64,000 nt of DNA, taken from assembly GCA_032358255.1 (NCBI GenBank), contig JAULBX010003777.1:1-64000 (forward strand), written 5' to 3'. The notes below the pieces were generated by a model that was given only the letters and a program-made list of their open reading frames with translations, ran no database searches and was not told where the DNA came from. The stretch comes from Heterotrichella gracilis (taxonomy: Eukaryota > Sar > Xanthophyceae > Tribonematales > Xanthonemataceae). Shown piece by piece: positions 31,950-44,588 of the stretch; positions within the stretch are counted from its first letter, which is position 1; each line of letters opens with the position of its first letter. A program made the translations under genes and the position numbers.

Positions 31950-34900
31950 TTATCCCCGGGGCCGCGAGCGAATCCCCGCCCCATGCCGCTGGGTCCCCGC
32001 CGGCGCTGGATAGTACCCCGCAGCTTCCCTAAGCTGCTGTTTGGCCCTCAGGATCTGCTCACACACCCTGTCCAGCTGCGTGCCTTCGCCCCCCTTGGGT
32101 GAGGGGGAGGGGAGGGTGGTGACGACAGTTGTCACCAGGTGGTCTCCCGGGTGGGTGTGGGGGTGGTGGCAGGGTGGCGGCGGTGGCGGTTGGTGGTGGG
32201 TGAGGGAGGAGGTGAGTGTGCAGTGAAGGTCTGGTGAGGGGTGGGGGTCGAGGAGGGAGGGGGCGCCGCCTGTGCGTGTGGGGGGGGTTCAGTGAACCGT
32301 CGACAATCATGTCAAATGACTTGTCAAATGCATTTCCGCTTATCTTTATGACAAAGGACTTAGGAATTTGAATCACCAAGACAAGGCAATGTGGCCCAGT
32401 AAGTCAGTAACCCAGCCACATTGCCGCATTGTCAGTAACCCTTTTCCACACAGCACACAAAACAGTGGGGAAAACGAACACTCACCTGTCCCCAGGCTGC
32501 CTTCGCACCCCCAACCCGCCGTCGATAGTGCCAGCCGGTACCGCAGCCGCGCATTCTCGTTGCTCAGCTCCTCGGCCCGCAGCTGCAGGAAGCCAGCAGT
32601 TGCATCCGAAGCTGCGCGGGCGGAATCAGCGGCGCGCGCCGCCACGCGCGCAGAGACATCCTGCAGGCATGGAGTAGGGATTTGTTGGTAGGAGGATACA
32701 TGGGGTCCTTTTTCCACACCTGCCCTACACTCTGGCAGCTTCAGGTGTTTCAAGCTCAATCCTCCAAAAATCCCAAAACCCAGCCCTATCCTCGGGCGCC
32801 ACGAACAACAATGTGATTATTGATACCAACATCAATAATAATAGTAATGAAAATATTTTAATATAAACACTCCTCCATCACCCGCACACCCGGCTACCCT
32901 GTGCGCACCTGGGCGGCGCCCTCGTCCTCAGATGCCTGCCGCCGCCCCGGACCGCGTGCTTCCGCCAGGTGGCGCACCTCTGCCGCCAGCTTGCGCCGCT
33001 CGGCCCGCATGCGCTCCCGTTCGTGTGCCAGCGCCTGCGCCTCCGCCACAATGGTGGCGCGGGCGGAGGGCGGAGGGGAGGGCTGCAGCCAGGTATTTTA
33101 GGGTTTATATTTTAGGGTACAGAATCATGGTCGGAGGCTTAGGATTTATGGTGTTGGAGTTGCAACCAGAGGAGCTTGCCGCAGGGTGGTGCGTGGTTGC
33201 TGCAAGGGCGTGGAAGGCCAACTTGTTTTTATTGCCTTTTTCTATTCTCTCCAATCCTACTCTCCCTTCATATTCTTTTCTTTCTCTATTTTAATATTGT
33301 TTCTGAAGAATATTAAGAATAAATTTGCCTTGTCCTGTTATCCTTCCTATCTAGCTTTCTTCCTACCGCACCTGTCGTGATAGGCTGCCACTGCTTGACA
33401 CGCTGGGGGTGCTGACGGGGCGGGGGCAAGGGGGGGTGCGGTGGCGGGCAGCGGGTGCTGCCGCTGCGCCACGAGGTGCCTCCCGGCTGTCCTCGCGTGC
33501 CTGCCGCAGCTCTCGTTGTAACGTATCTACCTTGCCTGCGCATTCAGTGAGGATGGTGATGAGAGGGCGGTATGGGACCCTACCAATCAGCAGGTTCCAG
33601 GTGAGGTGGCCACATACCCAAACCCAAACCCTAGGCCCCGAGCCCTATCTCACAACCCCGCAGCCAGTGCAGTGAGCTGTGTGCTAGGGCTTCTTGTGGC
33701 ACTTGACACCACGATCCCTAGACTCTTAAGGGTAAGTAAGTATGTACGTAAGTATTTGCTTTCCAGCTTCGAAGCCAGGTTAGCATGTCTGGGTATGCCT
33801 CACCCCAGTCCTAGAGCCAAGGCTTAACTGACTCTTAAGGGTTATTGTATGCACTCTAGCATTCCAACAAGATTAGCAGTCACTCGTCCACATGCGGCGC
33901 CGAGCAATTCCTTTCATATGCAAGCGCTATACCCTAAACCCTAGCCAAAACCACACCGTTCAGCTCGGTGAGTTGCGTATGCAGCGCTTGGTTGGCCAGG
34001 CGTGGCGCCGCCAGGTGTCGTGCGGGTGACATGGCGCTGAGGTCATCTCGCCAGGTGGCGCCACTGGGATAGCCTGCAATGGGGAGGTGGGGGTGGGACA
34101 TGGGAGAGCATGGGAGGGTGTGTGGGCTGGAGGGGTGCACCAGTGGTATGTGCGGGGTATGGGATATTTTCTGGGAGGGTCCCACGCAGCTTAGAGGTAC
34201 ATATCCTGTCAGTTCGCATTGCATGTGAAAGGTCAAAATGCCCATGCACATGTTGTGGAGATGCTTATGCAGCACTGCACCAGCACATGTGTGGGGAGCA
34301 GCAGGAATTTATGACAAGAGCAAAGGTGGTGGGATAGCAGGAGAGAAAAGCAGCCGTACCCTCCACATCCGCCGCCGCCAGTGTGTGCGTGTTGATCGGT
34401 GGGGGGTGGTGGTGCAGCGCGTGCGCGGTGTGGGTGGGGGCTGGGGGCTGGAGGTAGCGCGAGGGGGAGTGTGGGGAGTAGTGAGACGGGGAGGGAGGCG
34501 AGAGGGGCCGGTGGTATGTGCGGGGCTGGTGGGGCTTGGTGGGGCTGGAGGGGTGGGTGTAGGGCTGCAGAGGGGAGGAGGGATCAATGAAATGCTCAGA
34601 GAGGTGGATTACTTAATCATTTATGGACAAACTACTGCCAGCTAGGCGCAGATTGCCAGCTTCAAGCGCCGGCAGGTGTCAGCAGCGGGGGATCGCATCC
34701 ACCACCACCACCCACCCAATCCCTGCCCCCACCACCGCCACCCACACGCACCTGCCCTGCCGCCACCTGCCTGAGCTGGCCCCGGAGTGCTTCGGCAGTC
34801 AACTGGCTGTCCGCAAGTCGCACATTGGCAGCCTCTAGGGCCTGGGCCAGCGCTTCTACCTCGCCGCGTGATGAAGCAAGCTGGGCAGCCATAAGGGAGT

Positions 34901-37900
34901 TTTGTTAGGGTTTGAGCAGGGAGGATAGTAAAGGTATGCAAGGGGGGAATAGTTGCATTATACTCCCCCTGGAGTTTGCCAGCTTTTGCCACGTGTGAGT
35001 CCAAGTATGTGCGGCACCCCACCACGCACCTGTGCAGGCCTATACTGAAAGAACTCCTCCCACCCACACCCCTCCCACCCACAACCCTCCCACCCACACC
35101 CAGTCCCCCACCTGCATGTGCAGGTTCCCATTGCCCCACAGCGCCCAACCCCCATACCCCGCTTGTACATGCAGGTCCCCACTGCCCCAATGCACCCACC
35201 ACCAACACCCCACCTGTGCGTGCAGGTCTGCGCTTCGCCCCTGCGCCCCCTCCGCCTCCTCTCTGTGCCGCACCATGTCTGCTGCATGCTGCTGCCGCTC
35301 CAGGGAGAGCTGGGCGGACAGGGAGGCAGCGCGCTCCTCCGCAGCGTGGGCCTGCAACAGTGAAGGGTTTGAACTTAAATATACTTTTCTTACAATACCC
35401 AAAAGAAAGGTTGCCGCACAAGTAGGGTTTGAATTTTATCAATTTAATCGATATCCTGCAATAGTAGCCGCAGAAGAATGGGTTTGAATTTGGCAAATCC
35501 ACCCAGGGGAGGTGGCCTGGATGTGACGTGGTCTGCAAGGGGTGTAAGGGGACTGCATAAATAGCCTCCACAAACCCTAGACCTGCAACTAAGTCCTGCA
35601 AGCACATTCCCTACACGTGCCGCCAGACCCACCACACCACAAGTGTGCGCCCTGCAACCCAGCCCTACCCGTGCCGCCGCAGCCGCCGCCTCCGCCTCAG
35701 CGGCCCCCCTTGCCACCTCCAGCCCCTCCACCCGCTGCCGCAGCAGCCCCAGGGCAGCCGCCTGGTCCGCGCTCCCCCTGCGGGCACCCTCCACAGCCCC
35801 CTCCGCAGCAGCCACCCGCGCATGCGCAGCCTCCAATCGGGCCAGGGCATCTGCACGCGCAGCGGCCTCACGGTCCGCGGCGGCCTCGGCGGCATTGCGG
35901 GACTCCTGCAAAGTTTGATGGGGTTTTGTCTTGCAGTTGCCGCATAGGTCCATTTACGTAGGATGTATTGCTTTTAACATGCAATTTAAAAATGAAATCT
36001 CCACCATAAATGCAGGCCATCAGGACTGGAAAGGGAAGACATGACAACATGTCAGCTAGCGCTTCTATCCTTGTCCAGCCGGCGGTACATCTGCACCACC
36101 CTACTAAAACCCGTCTTAGGGTCCACCAAAACCCCGCCAGGACTACCCCAAACCCCTACCAATGAAGCCACCCCAAACGATGCTCACCTGCAGCGCCTTG
36201 CACTTTGCATACACCTCCTTCAGCTTGCGCTTGAGCAGCTGCTTGTCCTCGTCCAGCTGCCTGTGCACCTCCACTGCCCTCTGCGCCTGGTCACATGCGC
36301 TGCCATGTGATCGCTCCAGCTCCAGGTGGCGTGCCCTCAGCTTCTCCACATCGCCCTCAAGCTTGTCCAGCTGCGAGGGTAAATTTTGAAATGGGGATGA
36401 AGCGACTGGAGACGAGCGGTGGTTGGGAGGCCATGAGGGGGATATTTTGTTCCAAAGGTTATTGGTTTGTAATGTGTTTAATTGCGACTTCAACGGCCGG
36501 GGTCAGGAGTTGGGGTCATGTGCGCCGCCATGTGATTTTCTCAATAAAACAGAAATTCAATATTATTTTCCGTTTTTGCGCAACCACCTGCAGCCGGTGG
36601 TCTGCCACTGCCAGCTCATTCTCGTGCTGCAGCTGCTCCACCTCCCCTTCAAGCTGCGCGATGCGCTCCTCGCTTGCCTGCTGCGCACCACCCGCCCCCT
36701 GTGCCAGCTGGCTGTATTGCTCCTCCAACTGGCGCAGGGAGGTGACTGCGCGCTCAAACTGGTCAACCATGCGCCGCATCTCCGCGCCCTGCTCATCTAT
36801 CTGGAGGGCGTTGGGGGGAACACGGTTAGAACAACAATTGCTAATATATTACGTACGTAATATGGCTTGATTGTGTACATCGTAAACCACCGCCACCTCT
36901 GTCCTCTACCTGAAGGGGAAGCAGGGCGACAGTTCCACAACAACAAAAAATTGCTGCTATTAATGCGTTGGAGGGTCAGAGGGAGAGTAAGCACAGACGG
37001 TTTTCAGGCTGAGTGCACATTGGCAGCCCACAGCCATCACTCCGCTAGCTCACCGTTGCGTTTGCCGTGTCCAGCTTCTGCCCTAGCTCCATGATTCCCT
37101 CCCTGAGCTGCTGCCGCTCCCCCTTGAGGTGCGCCTCAGCCTTCAGGGCAGCCTGGAGCTGGGACTCGTAGCCTGGGGGAAATGGAGAACCCATTTTTAT
37201 TGTAAATGATTGTACCTCCCATCACGCATTACGCTTTCTTCCACACCATGCCATGGTGATGCACTTAAAATGGCTCCATGGTTTTTCTTGTAAGTCCTGA
37301 TTCCACATTGCGATTTCTCCCACATACTAAGGTAATGCCAGGGTGATGCCAAGGGTGCGCTTTGCAATGGCCTGTTCGATGTATGTAAATGGGGTGGATA
37401 ATGCTCGCCTCTTCCGCACCCGCTGCCCTCTCCCGTCACACCAAGCCCATGAGGCCACTCTCTCCCCTCCCCCCTCCCCACCTGCCACAATGTCTGCCTT
37501 CTCCCGTGCCTGCCCCTCTCGCCTGCTCATGGCCTGCTCCACCAGGGTGCGCTCCTTGGTCTCGTACTCGCGCCGATACCGCTCAACCTCGCCGTCCCTG
37601 GGAGCAAATGGCAATGGCATTATATTTAAAAAGGTGCACCTTTATACCTATTCACTGCAGTTCCTGGCAGATATCCACTTTGCGCGGCCCGCTCTCCCTG
37701 GCACCAAATCCTTCTTATTAATATTAACAATAGGTGTAATCGTTGGTTGCATATATTTTACGGCAACGCTCACCTCCTCCTCCCCACGTCAATGCATCCC
37801 ACCTGGGGCACCCATGCACCTGTGACTAGCAGCCACCTACCTTGCCAATCGTGCCGCGTCCAGCTGCTCCGCCGCGTGCTGCAGCTGTTCATGCAGCGTG

Positions 37901-39682
37901 CGCTCCGCCTCCAGTGCCCGCCCTGCCAGCTGGCGCACCTCCACCTCACGCTCGTGCAGCGCATGGCGGGACTCCAGCAGAGCCTGGGAGCACCCAAAAA
38001 ACCCTTAAAAAATGCCCGGTTTAATTTCAATTGTATCCATGATTTTATGTCCCAATGCGATCATGCATCACAGATGTGGAAGGGCAATCGGCATGCGTAT
38101 GGACTGTGCCCCATGCATTGCTTGCAGTGGATGGCCTAGCTTGACACAGCAATTGCCAGCACCATGCAGACTGTGGATGGGGCCTGGGCATGAGTTGCAA
38201 GGAAGGCAGGTGGAGAACAGCACTATGTGCCACCAGTGCAGGAGGCTGCAGGCGACAAATGGATGGCAGGGCATGCGGCAGGGGGCCGGCATTGGCGAGG
38301 GGCATGCAGGGCGCGAGCAGGCATGATGTGCGCGTGCATGTGGGATGCCCAAACCCTAACCGCCAACCCTAAATGTCACACGCACCGCTTCGCGCGCCTT
38401 CGCTGCGTCCTGCTGTGCTGCCAGCTTGGTTTGCAGGTGCTGGACCTCATTCTCACGCTCATCAAGCAGCTGCAAGGGGTGAGGTGTGGGGGGTAAGGAA
38501 GCGGCACGGGCGAGACATGCACGTCAGCAGCTGGTACTGTACACTGCTTGGCACCCCATGTGCAAGGCTGACTGCTAACCTGGCTGACTGCTAACCTGGC
38601 TGTACTGCTGGGAGGGATTCCATTGACACAATGGGTAGCAAGGGAGGGCTGGCGCCCACGGAGCGAACGAGCCTGGGCCACCCAGGGTGTGCTGAAGCGG
38701 ACTGATCGTGTGGCTTGTAGCGGAAACTGTGCATGGTAAGTGGGTTGGCCCGCTGTGCTTGTGCTTGGTGAATGGGTGGGCCTATAGGTGCTTGAGCAGC
38801 ATGTTTTTTAAAATGCCACTGTGTCCCTGCTAGCTCCCAGAGGCACTGACTCTGACAGTGGACGAGGGTTCGCTGTCTATGTGATCCTCGCTTTCGAGAT
38901 GCCTCGCCAGCTGAAGCACCCTGTGTGGTGAGCACCCCGTGTGTTCCATCTGGCCATTCAACTGTAGGCATTTGCCTCCATTCTCCCTTCTCTTGCGCAC
39001 ACACTCCGAGGCTGCTTTGCACCGGTTGTGACTGCGCAATGAGTGGCTTACTGCAGGCTGCTGACCAGCTGGAGCTGCTTTGGTAACCTGTTTGTAAGCC
39101 TGTCTGGCAATATCCCTGGGTCAGAAGCTTACCTTGAGGTTGAACTTGAAGTCAGCTGTGAGCTGTGCTAGCTGCTCCCTGGTGGAAGCTGCCTCCTGGT
39201 ACCGAAGCCGTACTTTGCCCTCCAACTCCTTGATACGGTCCTAGTTGGTGGAGGAACCCAGTCTCAACCTCTAGGGACACTTACCTTGCTGTTGTGCTGT
39301 GCAGAAAGAGACAGACAGACAGGTGTGGCAAGAAGGATGGCAGCAACAGTGCGTATAATCCAAAAGTATGTGCTGCTCCCACCTCTAGAGCTGTCACTCT
39401 GCTTTCGTGAAGGTGGCTCAGCTCCCTCTCTTTGATCTGCAGTCGCAATCGTTGGCTAAATTGTGCTGTGTAAGACCAGGGACTGCACACGAGACTTGGG
39501 CAGTGGTTGAGCTATTTGGACAACAGTGCACTATGGTTGGGTAGGTGGAATACCTCAATCAGTCCAGCTAGTTCCCGTTTCTGATCCGTGTTCAGGTTGC
39601 TGACAAAGTCGACGGGAGAAGTGAACAACCGGTGGACTGGGGGCGATTTGGGGCTGGATGTTCCAAGGGAGTGGCTGCCCAT
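31950..39682 (-). CDS. large coiled-coil protein, 19 exons, possibly CCDC57-like
   Basis: Exons: 39682..39554, 39436..39383, 39296..39285, 39240..39133, 38469..38386, 37983..37841, 37597..37482, 37172..37054, 36800..36588, 36370..36188, 35905..35669, 35351..35214, 34880..34752, 34447..34360, 34073..33957, 33535..33372, 33082..32909, 32660..32486, 32143..31950. All phases agree and give 858 residues. It starts MGSHSLGTSSPKSPP and is almost entirely heptad-like, rich in E/Q/R/A/L (for example REQLAQLTADFKFNLKLLDE, ERYRREYETKERTLV, RMVDQFERAVTSLRQLEEQY). The segment DFKFNLKLLDERE recalls the DF.YNL..LEERD motif I associate with centrosomal CCDC57; this is a tentative resemblance. Exon 3 is a 12-nt microexon. 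Exon 14 and the last acceptor are the weakest parts. No enzymatic domain is visible. Confidence 0.75.
35107..35235 (-). repeat. copies of coiled-coil exon 12 end and donor
   Basis: On the minus strand the exon end GACCTGCACGCACAG|gtgggg (genuine, ending at 35214) is followed in the intron by diverged copies at about 35158-35180 and 35107-35130 (acctgcacatgcag|gtgggg). The copy at 35107 keeps a perfect donor. A fourth weaker copy may lie near 35030. Confidence 0.75.
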
Positions 39683-40251
39683 TGTTGCCGCGCTGAGCTC
39701 GCCCCTTTGGCTTGCAGGGCAGTGGTAGGGAGCTCAGATTATGTGCCTATGTTTCAATAGCCCAGGTGGTAGTTGTCGGGGTACTGCGTACAAGTGTTTC
39801 GAAAGCCCGGGAAAAAACCGATGCATCTTGAAAGATATATTGTGTTCTTGAAACCACCGACAGAAGCCTAAGCCAAGGCCTGCCCTAGCACAACGACGAC
39901 ACTCACAACAAAACAGCTATCAGGGCACCAGTGCGTGTTGCCTTTGGTCCTTGAGGTAACTCCTCTGTATAAGGTTTTGAGCCGTTTTCAAATGCCAGAG
40001 GCAAACGATCCTGGGTGATTGTTTTTGGATCGAATTGTATGATCAGGGGGATGATGATTTCTCCCCGCATCATCCTGGTGTCACACGGGGCCCGATGTAC
40101 AAAATGGATGTCAAAATCAGCACAAGATGTCTGCCCTTTCTAGCAAGTTTGCGTCGATGCCCGCAGCGGAACCTATCAGTCTGGTGTTGCAAAGAAAGCG
40201 GTAGACATGGCCTGACCTTGATAGCGCACCGTGTAGGGTGCTGAGGAAAGG
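39683..40251. promoter_or_regulatory. divergent intergenic region, coiled-coil gene / MFS transporter
   Basis: These 569 bp separate two outward-facing start codons and so presumably hold both promoters. No TATA box or known element is obvious. Confidence 0.35.
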
Positions 40252-43200
40252 ATGGGGAAAGCCAAGGTCAACAACGTCTCCTTGACGCTATTGTATCGGT
40301 CCTTCGAGGGGGTTGCAGAAGGTGTCTGGTTCGTCTCCTCTCTGGCGCCGTACATCTTCCTGCTCACCAACTCGAACGCGGTACGGCATTTTTGTGCATG
40401 CATGCATGCATATGCCACTCATCCCTGGTCTCGTGGCTAGTGAGAACTTACGGTGTTGATCAGGTCGAGAGAACTGAGCGTGTTTTAAGCTGCTTCTATG
40501 TTATGGATGTTTGTCCCTACAAATAAGAGCAGTAGTTAATCTCAGCCTATTGTGGCCTACAAGGTCAACGCATTCCGTTGGTCTCGGGCCGAGTTCATTG
40601 ACAGTAAGCACTGGTGTTGTATGTTATGTTTCCTTTGTCAACTGAAAAGCTTTCTTTCCTGTACAGCTTGTGGGCATCGCGGAGGGCATCGAGGGGACCT
40701 TCAATGCCCTCGCAGCAATACCAGGTGTGAATCACAAAACATTCGAGCAAAACCCTTGCAGTCCAAACCAACCTGTCCTATTTTGTTGCTACGTTGGGCG
40801 CACTGGCCTCGTAGTGAATATTTTCCTGTGGCTATCTCCAGTACACCGTTGCTGGTAGCCCCTTTCTGGACGTCAACCCTATAAGGGACGAGTCCAACTG
40901 TGGGCATCAGCATAAACAATTCCTTCTTCTGTGGTGTTGCAGCGGGTATCTTGGCTGACAAGGCAGGGCGATCGCGCGTGCTCAAGGTCCAGGGATGCCT
41001 GGGACTGGGTAAGTGAGACACTGATCAAACCCTGCACCTGACGCATGTTCAACGACTGGGATCACTCACTGCATTTTGGGGGGTATTGACCGTGAGAGAT
41101 AGTTTGCTAGCTTATTTGTTTCCCACCGTTGCAGAAAGCAAGCACGATATGCTGCCCAACATGTTGTACAAGCTGTTTCTTCCACTCCCAACCTGGCAAC
41201 ACCCACCACCACTGCATCCACACTTCACCCGCCCACAACCTCCACACCCACCCGCATCCAGCCATCCCCCACCCCCTCTCCACACTCACTTACCTACCCA
41301 CCCTCTTACAGGCGCCATTGCCACAGTGCTAGCTGCTCTGCTACTGCCAGCTGGCAGGGTTATGGTTGTGTGTGGGCGCCAGGTGGCGCTGAGCTATGTG
41401 GTGCTGTGTGGGGGGATGGCCATGTGGGGGGCGGTGCTGGGGGCAGCCCCAGTCATGGAGGCGTTGCTGGCGGACAGCGTGGTCCCAGGTAGGGTTTTGG
41501 TGGTTGGTTAGGGCAATTCCGGTGGTATTTTAGAGTTTTGGGGTGGATCAGCATGTAACTGAGGTGTAGGGGCATGCAGGATTTCTGAGAGCACATGCTA
41601 TGGGAATATACATACAATGGCAATTGGCAGATTGTGGTCATGGTCTCCTTTTGGTCCACTACCATCCGTACCAACACATTTGGAGAGGACACATGGTTAT
41701 CCTCACGCGCACCTTACACATTCACTCTCCTGCAGGCGAGGAGCCGCGCGTGTACGCCACCCTCTACAGCCTGAGCATCGCAGCTACTGCACTTAGCCCC
41801 TAGGTCACCGCTGGGCTGTTCACAATCCAAGGGAATCCATGGACTTGGGCTTTGCATGCAGCTCAATATTTTATTAGTCTAGGGTCAGGGCTCTCATGGG
41901 TTTCACCACACATGGGTTATCACATATATCCCACACACCCCACTGCAGCAGGCGAGGAGCCGCGCGTGTACGCCACCCTCTACAGCCTGAGCATTGCAGC
42001 CACTGCCCTGGGGCCCTTGGTCACCGCTGCGCTGTTCATGATCCAAGGGAACGTCTGGACTCTTGCTGCGCTGCGCACGTGCATGGTGGTGGGGATGGGG
42101 ATCGCGCTGGTCCCCGTGTTCATGCTGTTTTTCTTCGAGGATGAGGAGGCGCCGGGGGGGGCGGGCGAGGGAGTGACGGCACGGTTAGTGGAGAGGGAGG
42201 AGGAGGAGGAAGGTGGGTGGCGGGGTGGGTGGCGGGGAGGCAGCCAAATTCAATGGGGATACTGGAGAGGGCTGCAGCTTACGTGGAACAAGGGTCCCAT
42301 GCAATTACTCAGCGCACTCTGTCATGTGCCTGTGGACACCTACCACTACTGAACATGTCCAATAGAAGCCTCTGAAGCCTTGTCACTCCATTCCTTCCAT
42401 CCCCGCAACTCACGACGGACGTCCACGTCCACCCACAACCCCCCTCTGTATCTCCCCCTCCCCCCTCACCTCCCAACCCCCTGCTGCAGAAGACGACCTC
42501 CCCTCCATCTCCACCACCAAGCACCTGGGATTCCTCACAGTCCAGTGGATCCCAGCAATCCTGGTCACATCGGACATACTGTTTGGCCTGGCATCGGGCA
42601 TGACCATGATGTTCTTCAGCATCTTCTTCCTGAAGGAGGTTGGCCTGTCCCCTGTGGTGGTCACTGTCGTGATGGCGGGGGCGCCTCTGGCCATGAGCGG
42701 AGCAACCCTGGGGGCGCAGACGCTGGCGAGATGGGCAGGTGAAATGTATCACAATAAAAAAATGTTGTATTCAGTTACGGGTTCAGGGTTGTTGGGTACA
42801 TTTGGATTGCAAAATCGCAGCTTGGGGCACAAGTGCTGTCCAACACAGGTTCTACGTGATGCCAAGGATTGTCAAGATCAACCAAATCCAGACAATCCAG
42901 ACAATAGGCTTTCATGCAATATCTTAATCACGCCCATACAATATCTGAAATGCCTGCACATTGGAAACTTTGAGCTACGCCACCTTTTTTCCCTTTGCCC
43001 AGGCCGCGTGCAGACCGCCCTGGTATTCAAGACCCTAGGGGTTTCCATCCTGCTGGTCATGGGCCTACAGCGCTGGGTGTGGCGCATGCCTTTCCTTGTG
43101 GTGGCCCTGTACATCACCCGCACAGCAGCCATGAACTGCTGCTACCCGCTGCAGAGGTCGATCCTGGTGGACTACGTGTCAAAGGTGACAAAAGCCCTTG

Positions 43201-44588
43201 CACAGGGTGTTTTTGTAGGTAGAAAACCCTGGGGTCTCTGTTGTGTCGGTCCTTGGCCTCCGGCGCTGGGTGTGGCGCATTCTCTTCTTCCCGATAAATG
43301 TTCTGCATCACCCGTACTGCTACCCCTTGCAGAATCCTGGTGGAATGAATGTCAAGGGTGGCAAAAAACCCTTGCACAGGGTATTTCACAGTTGTGCACT
43401 TCAGCGAGGTCTTTCGCGCTGATCACAGAATCGCATTGGGAAGTAGGTGCAGCACTCACTCTGATGGTCCACCATCTGTGGGGTGGAAAAAGTGTAGATT
43501 GTTCCTAGGGGGCAAGGGCATACCGGCTGGAAAATCTCTGGAGGACAAGTGCAATCCTTCAGCGCACATTCTACTTACCCCCACTTGCAGGCTGACCGAG
43601 GTTGGTGGAGCAAGTATGAGCGGATAAGCGGGTTTGGGTGGGCAGGCAGTGCGGCTGTGGGGGGATTCCTACTGGACACCTATGGCTTTGGCACAACGTT
43701 TGTCATAACAGGTGGGGATTCCCTGATGCATTTCCTCTGATGTGCGCTGCAGCGGGGGTGGTGAAGGGGGGATGAATTTGTGACATGTTGTATAGTAGCC
43801 TAGCGCTGATCAACCACATTAAGATAGACACCAGCCCCATGCACTGCCCACGCATCCTAGGGACCAACGTGGTGATATGCACACTACCAAGTAAGCAAGG
43901 ATCAAAGGAAAAATGACAATTGGAATTAGGAGAACGAAGGGTAGCAATGGGAAGGCAATCAAACCAAACAAACCACATGTGCAGGTGTGATGCAAGGTGT
44001 GGCACTCTCCCTGTGGCTGCTGCTGCTCCCCCTGGTGCCTGCAAGGGAGGTGGTGTATGATGAAGATGAGGAGGAAGGGGGGGAGTACCTGGACATGGAG
44101 GAGCCTGCTGAGGAGTCGCCATTTGGACGTGCGTGTAGGGTTTAGGGTTTCCAGAGTACATGGGCGCCAAATTCCGGATAGGTATAGTTGTGCGTGATAC
44201 AGCCTGCAATGGAGTCTGACATCCACACAGCTGCAATCGGAATGAAGACATTTATTCGGAGACTTCAATCACATTGTGCGATGTATCCCTCTTCACAAAC
44301 ACTAGCACATAATTCTTCCCTCCCACCACCCCTCCAACCCTCACAGTGCATCCGCCACGATAGACAAAACCACACCGCTCACCCCACTCCCCACCCCACT
44401 CAGGCGCCCCCTCCCTGCGCGCGCACCCCATCAACACCAGCCTCACCTCGCAACCCTCCCTTGGGGAGGTGGTGGCATCCCTGGGGTCGGGCCTGGGGAC
44501 GTCCCACCCCCCGCACAGCCTGGGGCGCAGCAGCTACAGCGGCAGCCTTGAGGGGGTGCGCCATATACACCGCGCAGCAAAACAGTGA
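40252..44588 (+). CDS. major facilitator superfamily (MFS) transporter
   Basis: Ten phase-consistent exons (40252..40380, 40667..40724, 40943..41008, 41312..41488, 41952..42212, 42490..42738, 43003..43184, 43591..43711, 43985..44128, 44404..44588) encode 523 residues. The N half has helices interrupted by GILADKAGRSRVL, a good match to MFS motif A between helices 2 and 3. Further hydrophobic spans include AIATVLAALLLPAG, MVVGMGIALVPVFMLFFF, VVVTVVMAGAPLAM, GVSILLVMGL and GVALSLWLLLLPLVP. A Glu-rich cytoplasmic loop (residue ~230) divides the halves, and a Ser/His-rich tail ends the protein. The substrate cannot be told from sequence. A small extra exon between exons 3 and 4 is possible. Two intronic exon copies are listed separately. 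Confidence 0.82.
41735..42062 (+). repeat. tandem pseudo-exon copy of MFS exon 5
   Basis: About 110 bp at 41737-41850 (ggcgaggagccgcgcgtgta...) is a close copy of the start of genuine exon 5 at 41951-42060. It has an acceptor (ctgcag) of its own but carries an in-frame TAG where the genuine exon has GGG CCC TTG (ALGPL), so inclusion would truncate the protein. Confidence 0.92.
43060..43390 (+). repeat. degenerate copy of MFS exon 7 with donor region
   Basis: Exon 7 from 43066 (cagcgctgggtgtggcgcat) through the donor and into the intron (acaaaagcccttgcacaggg) is repeated with deletions at 43245-43383 (ggcgctgggtgtggcgcatt ... aaaacccttgcacagggtat). The copy is too damaged to act as an exon. 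Confidence 0.85.

Noticed and set aside
34976-35961. Proline/alanine-rich plus-strand open frames
   Set aside because: They lie opposite Ala/Arg/Glu-rich coiled-coil exons on the minus strand and arise from codon complementarity.
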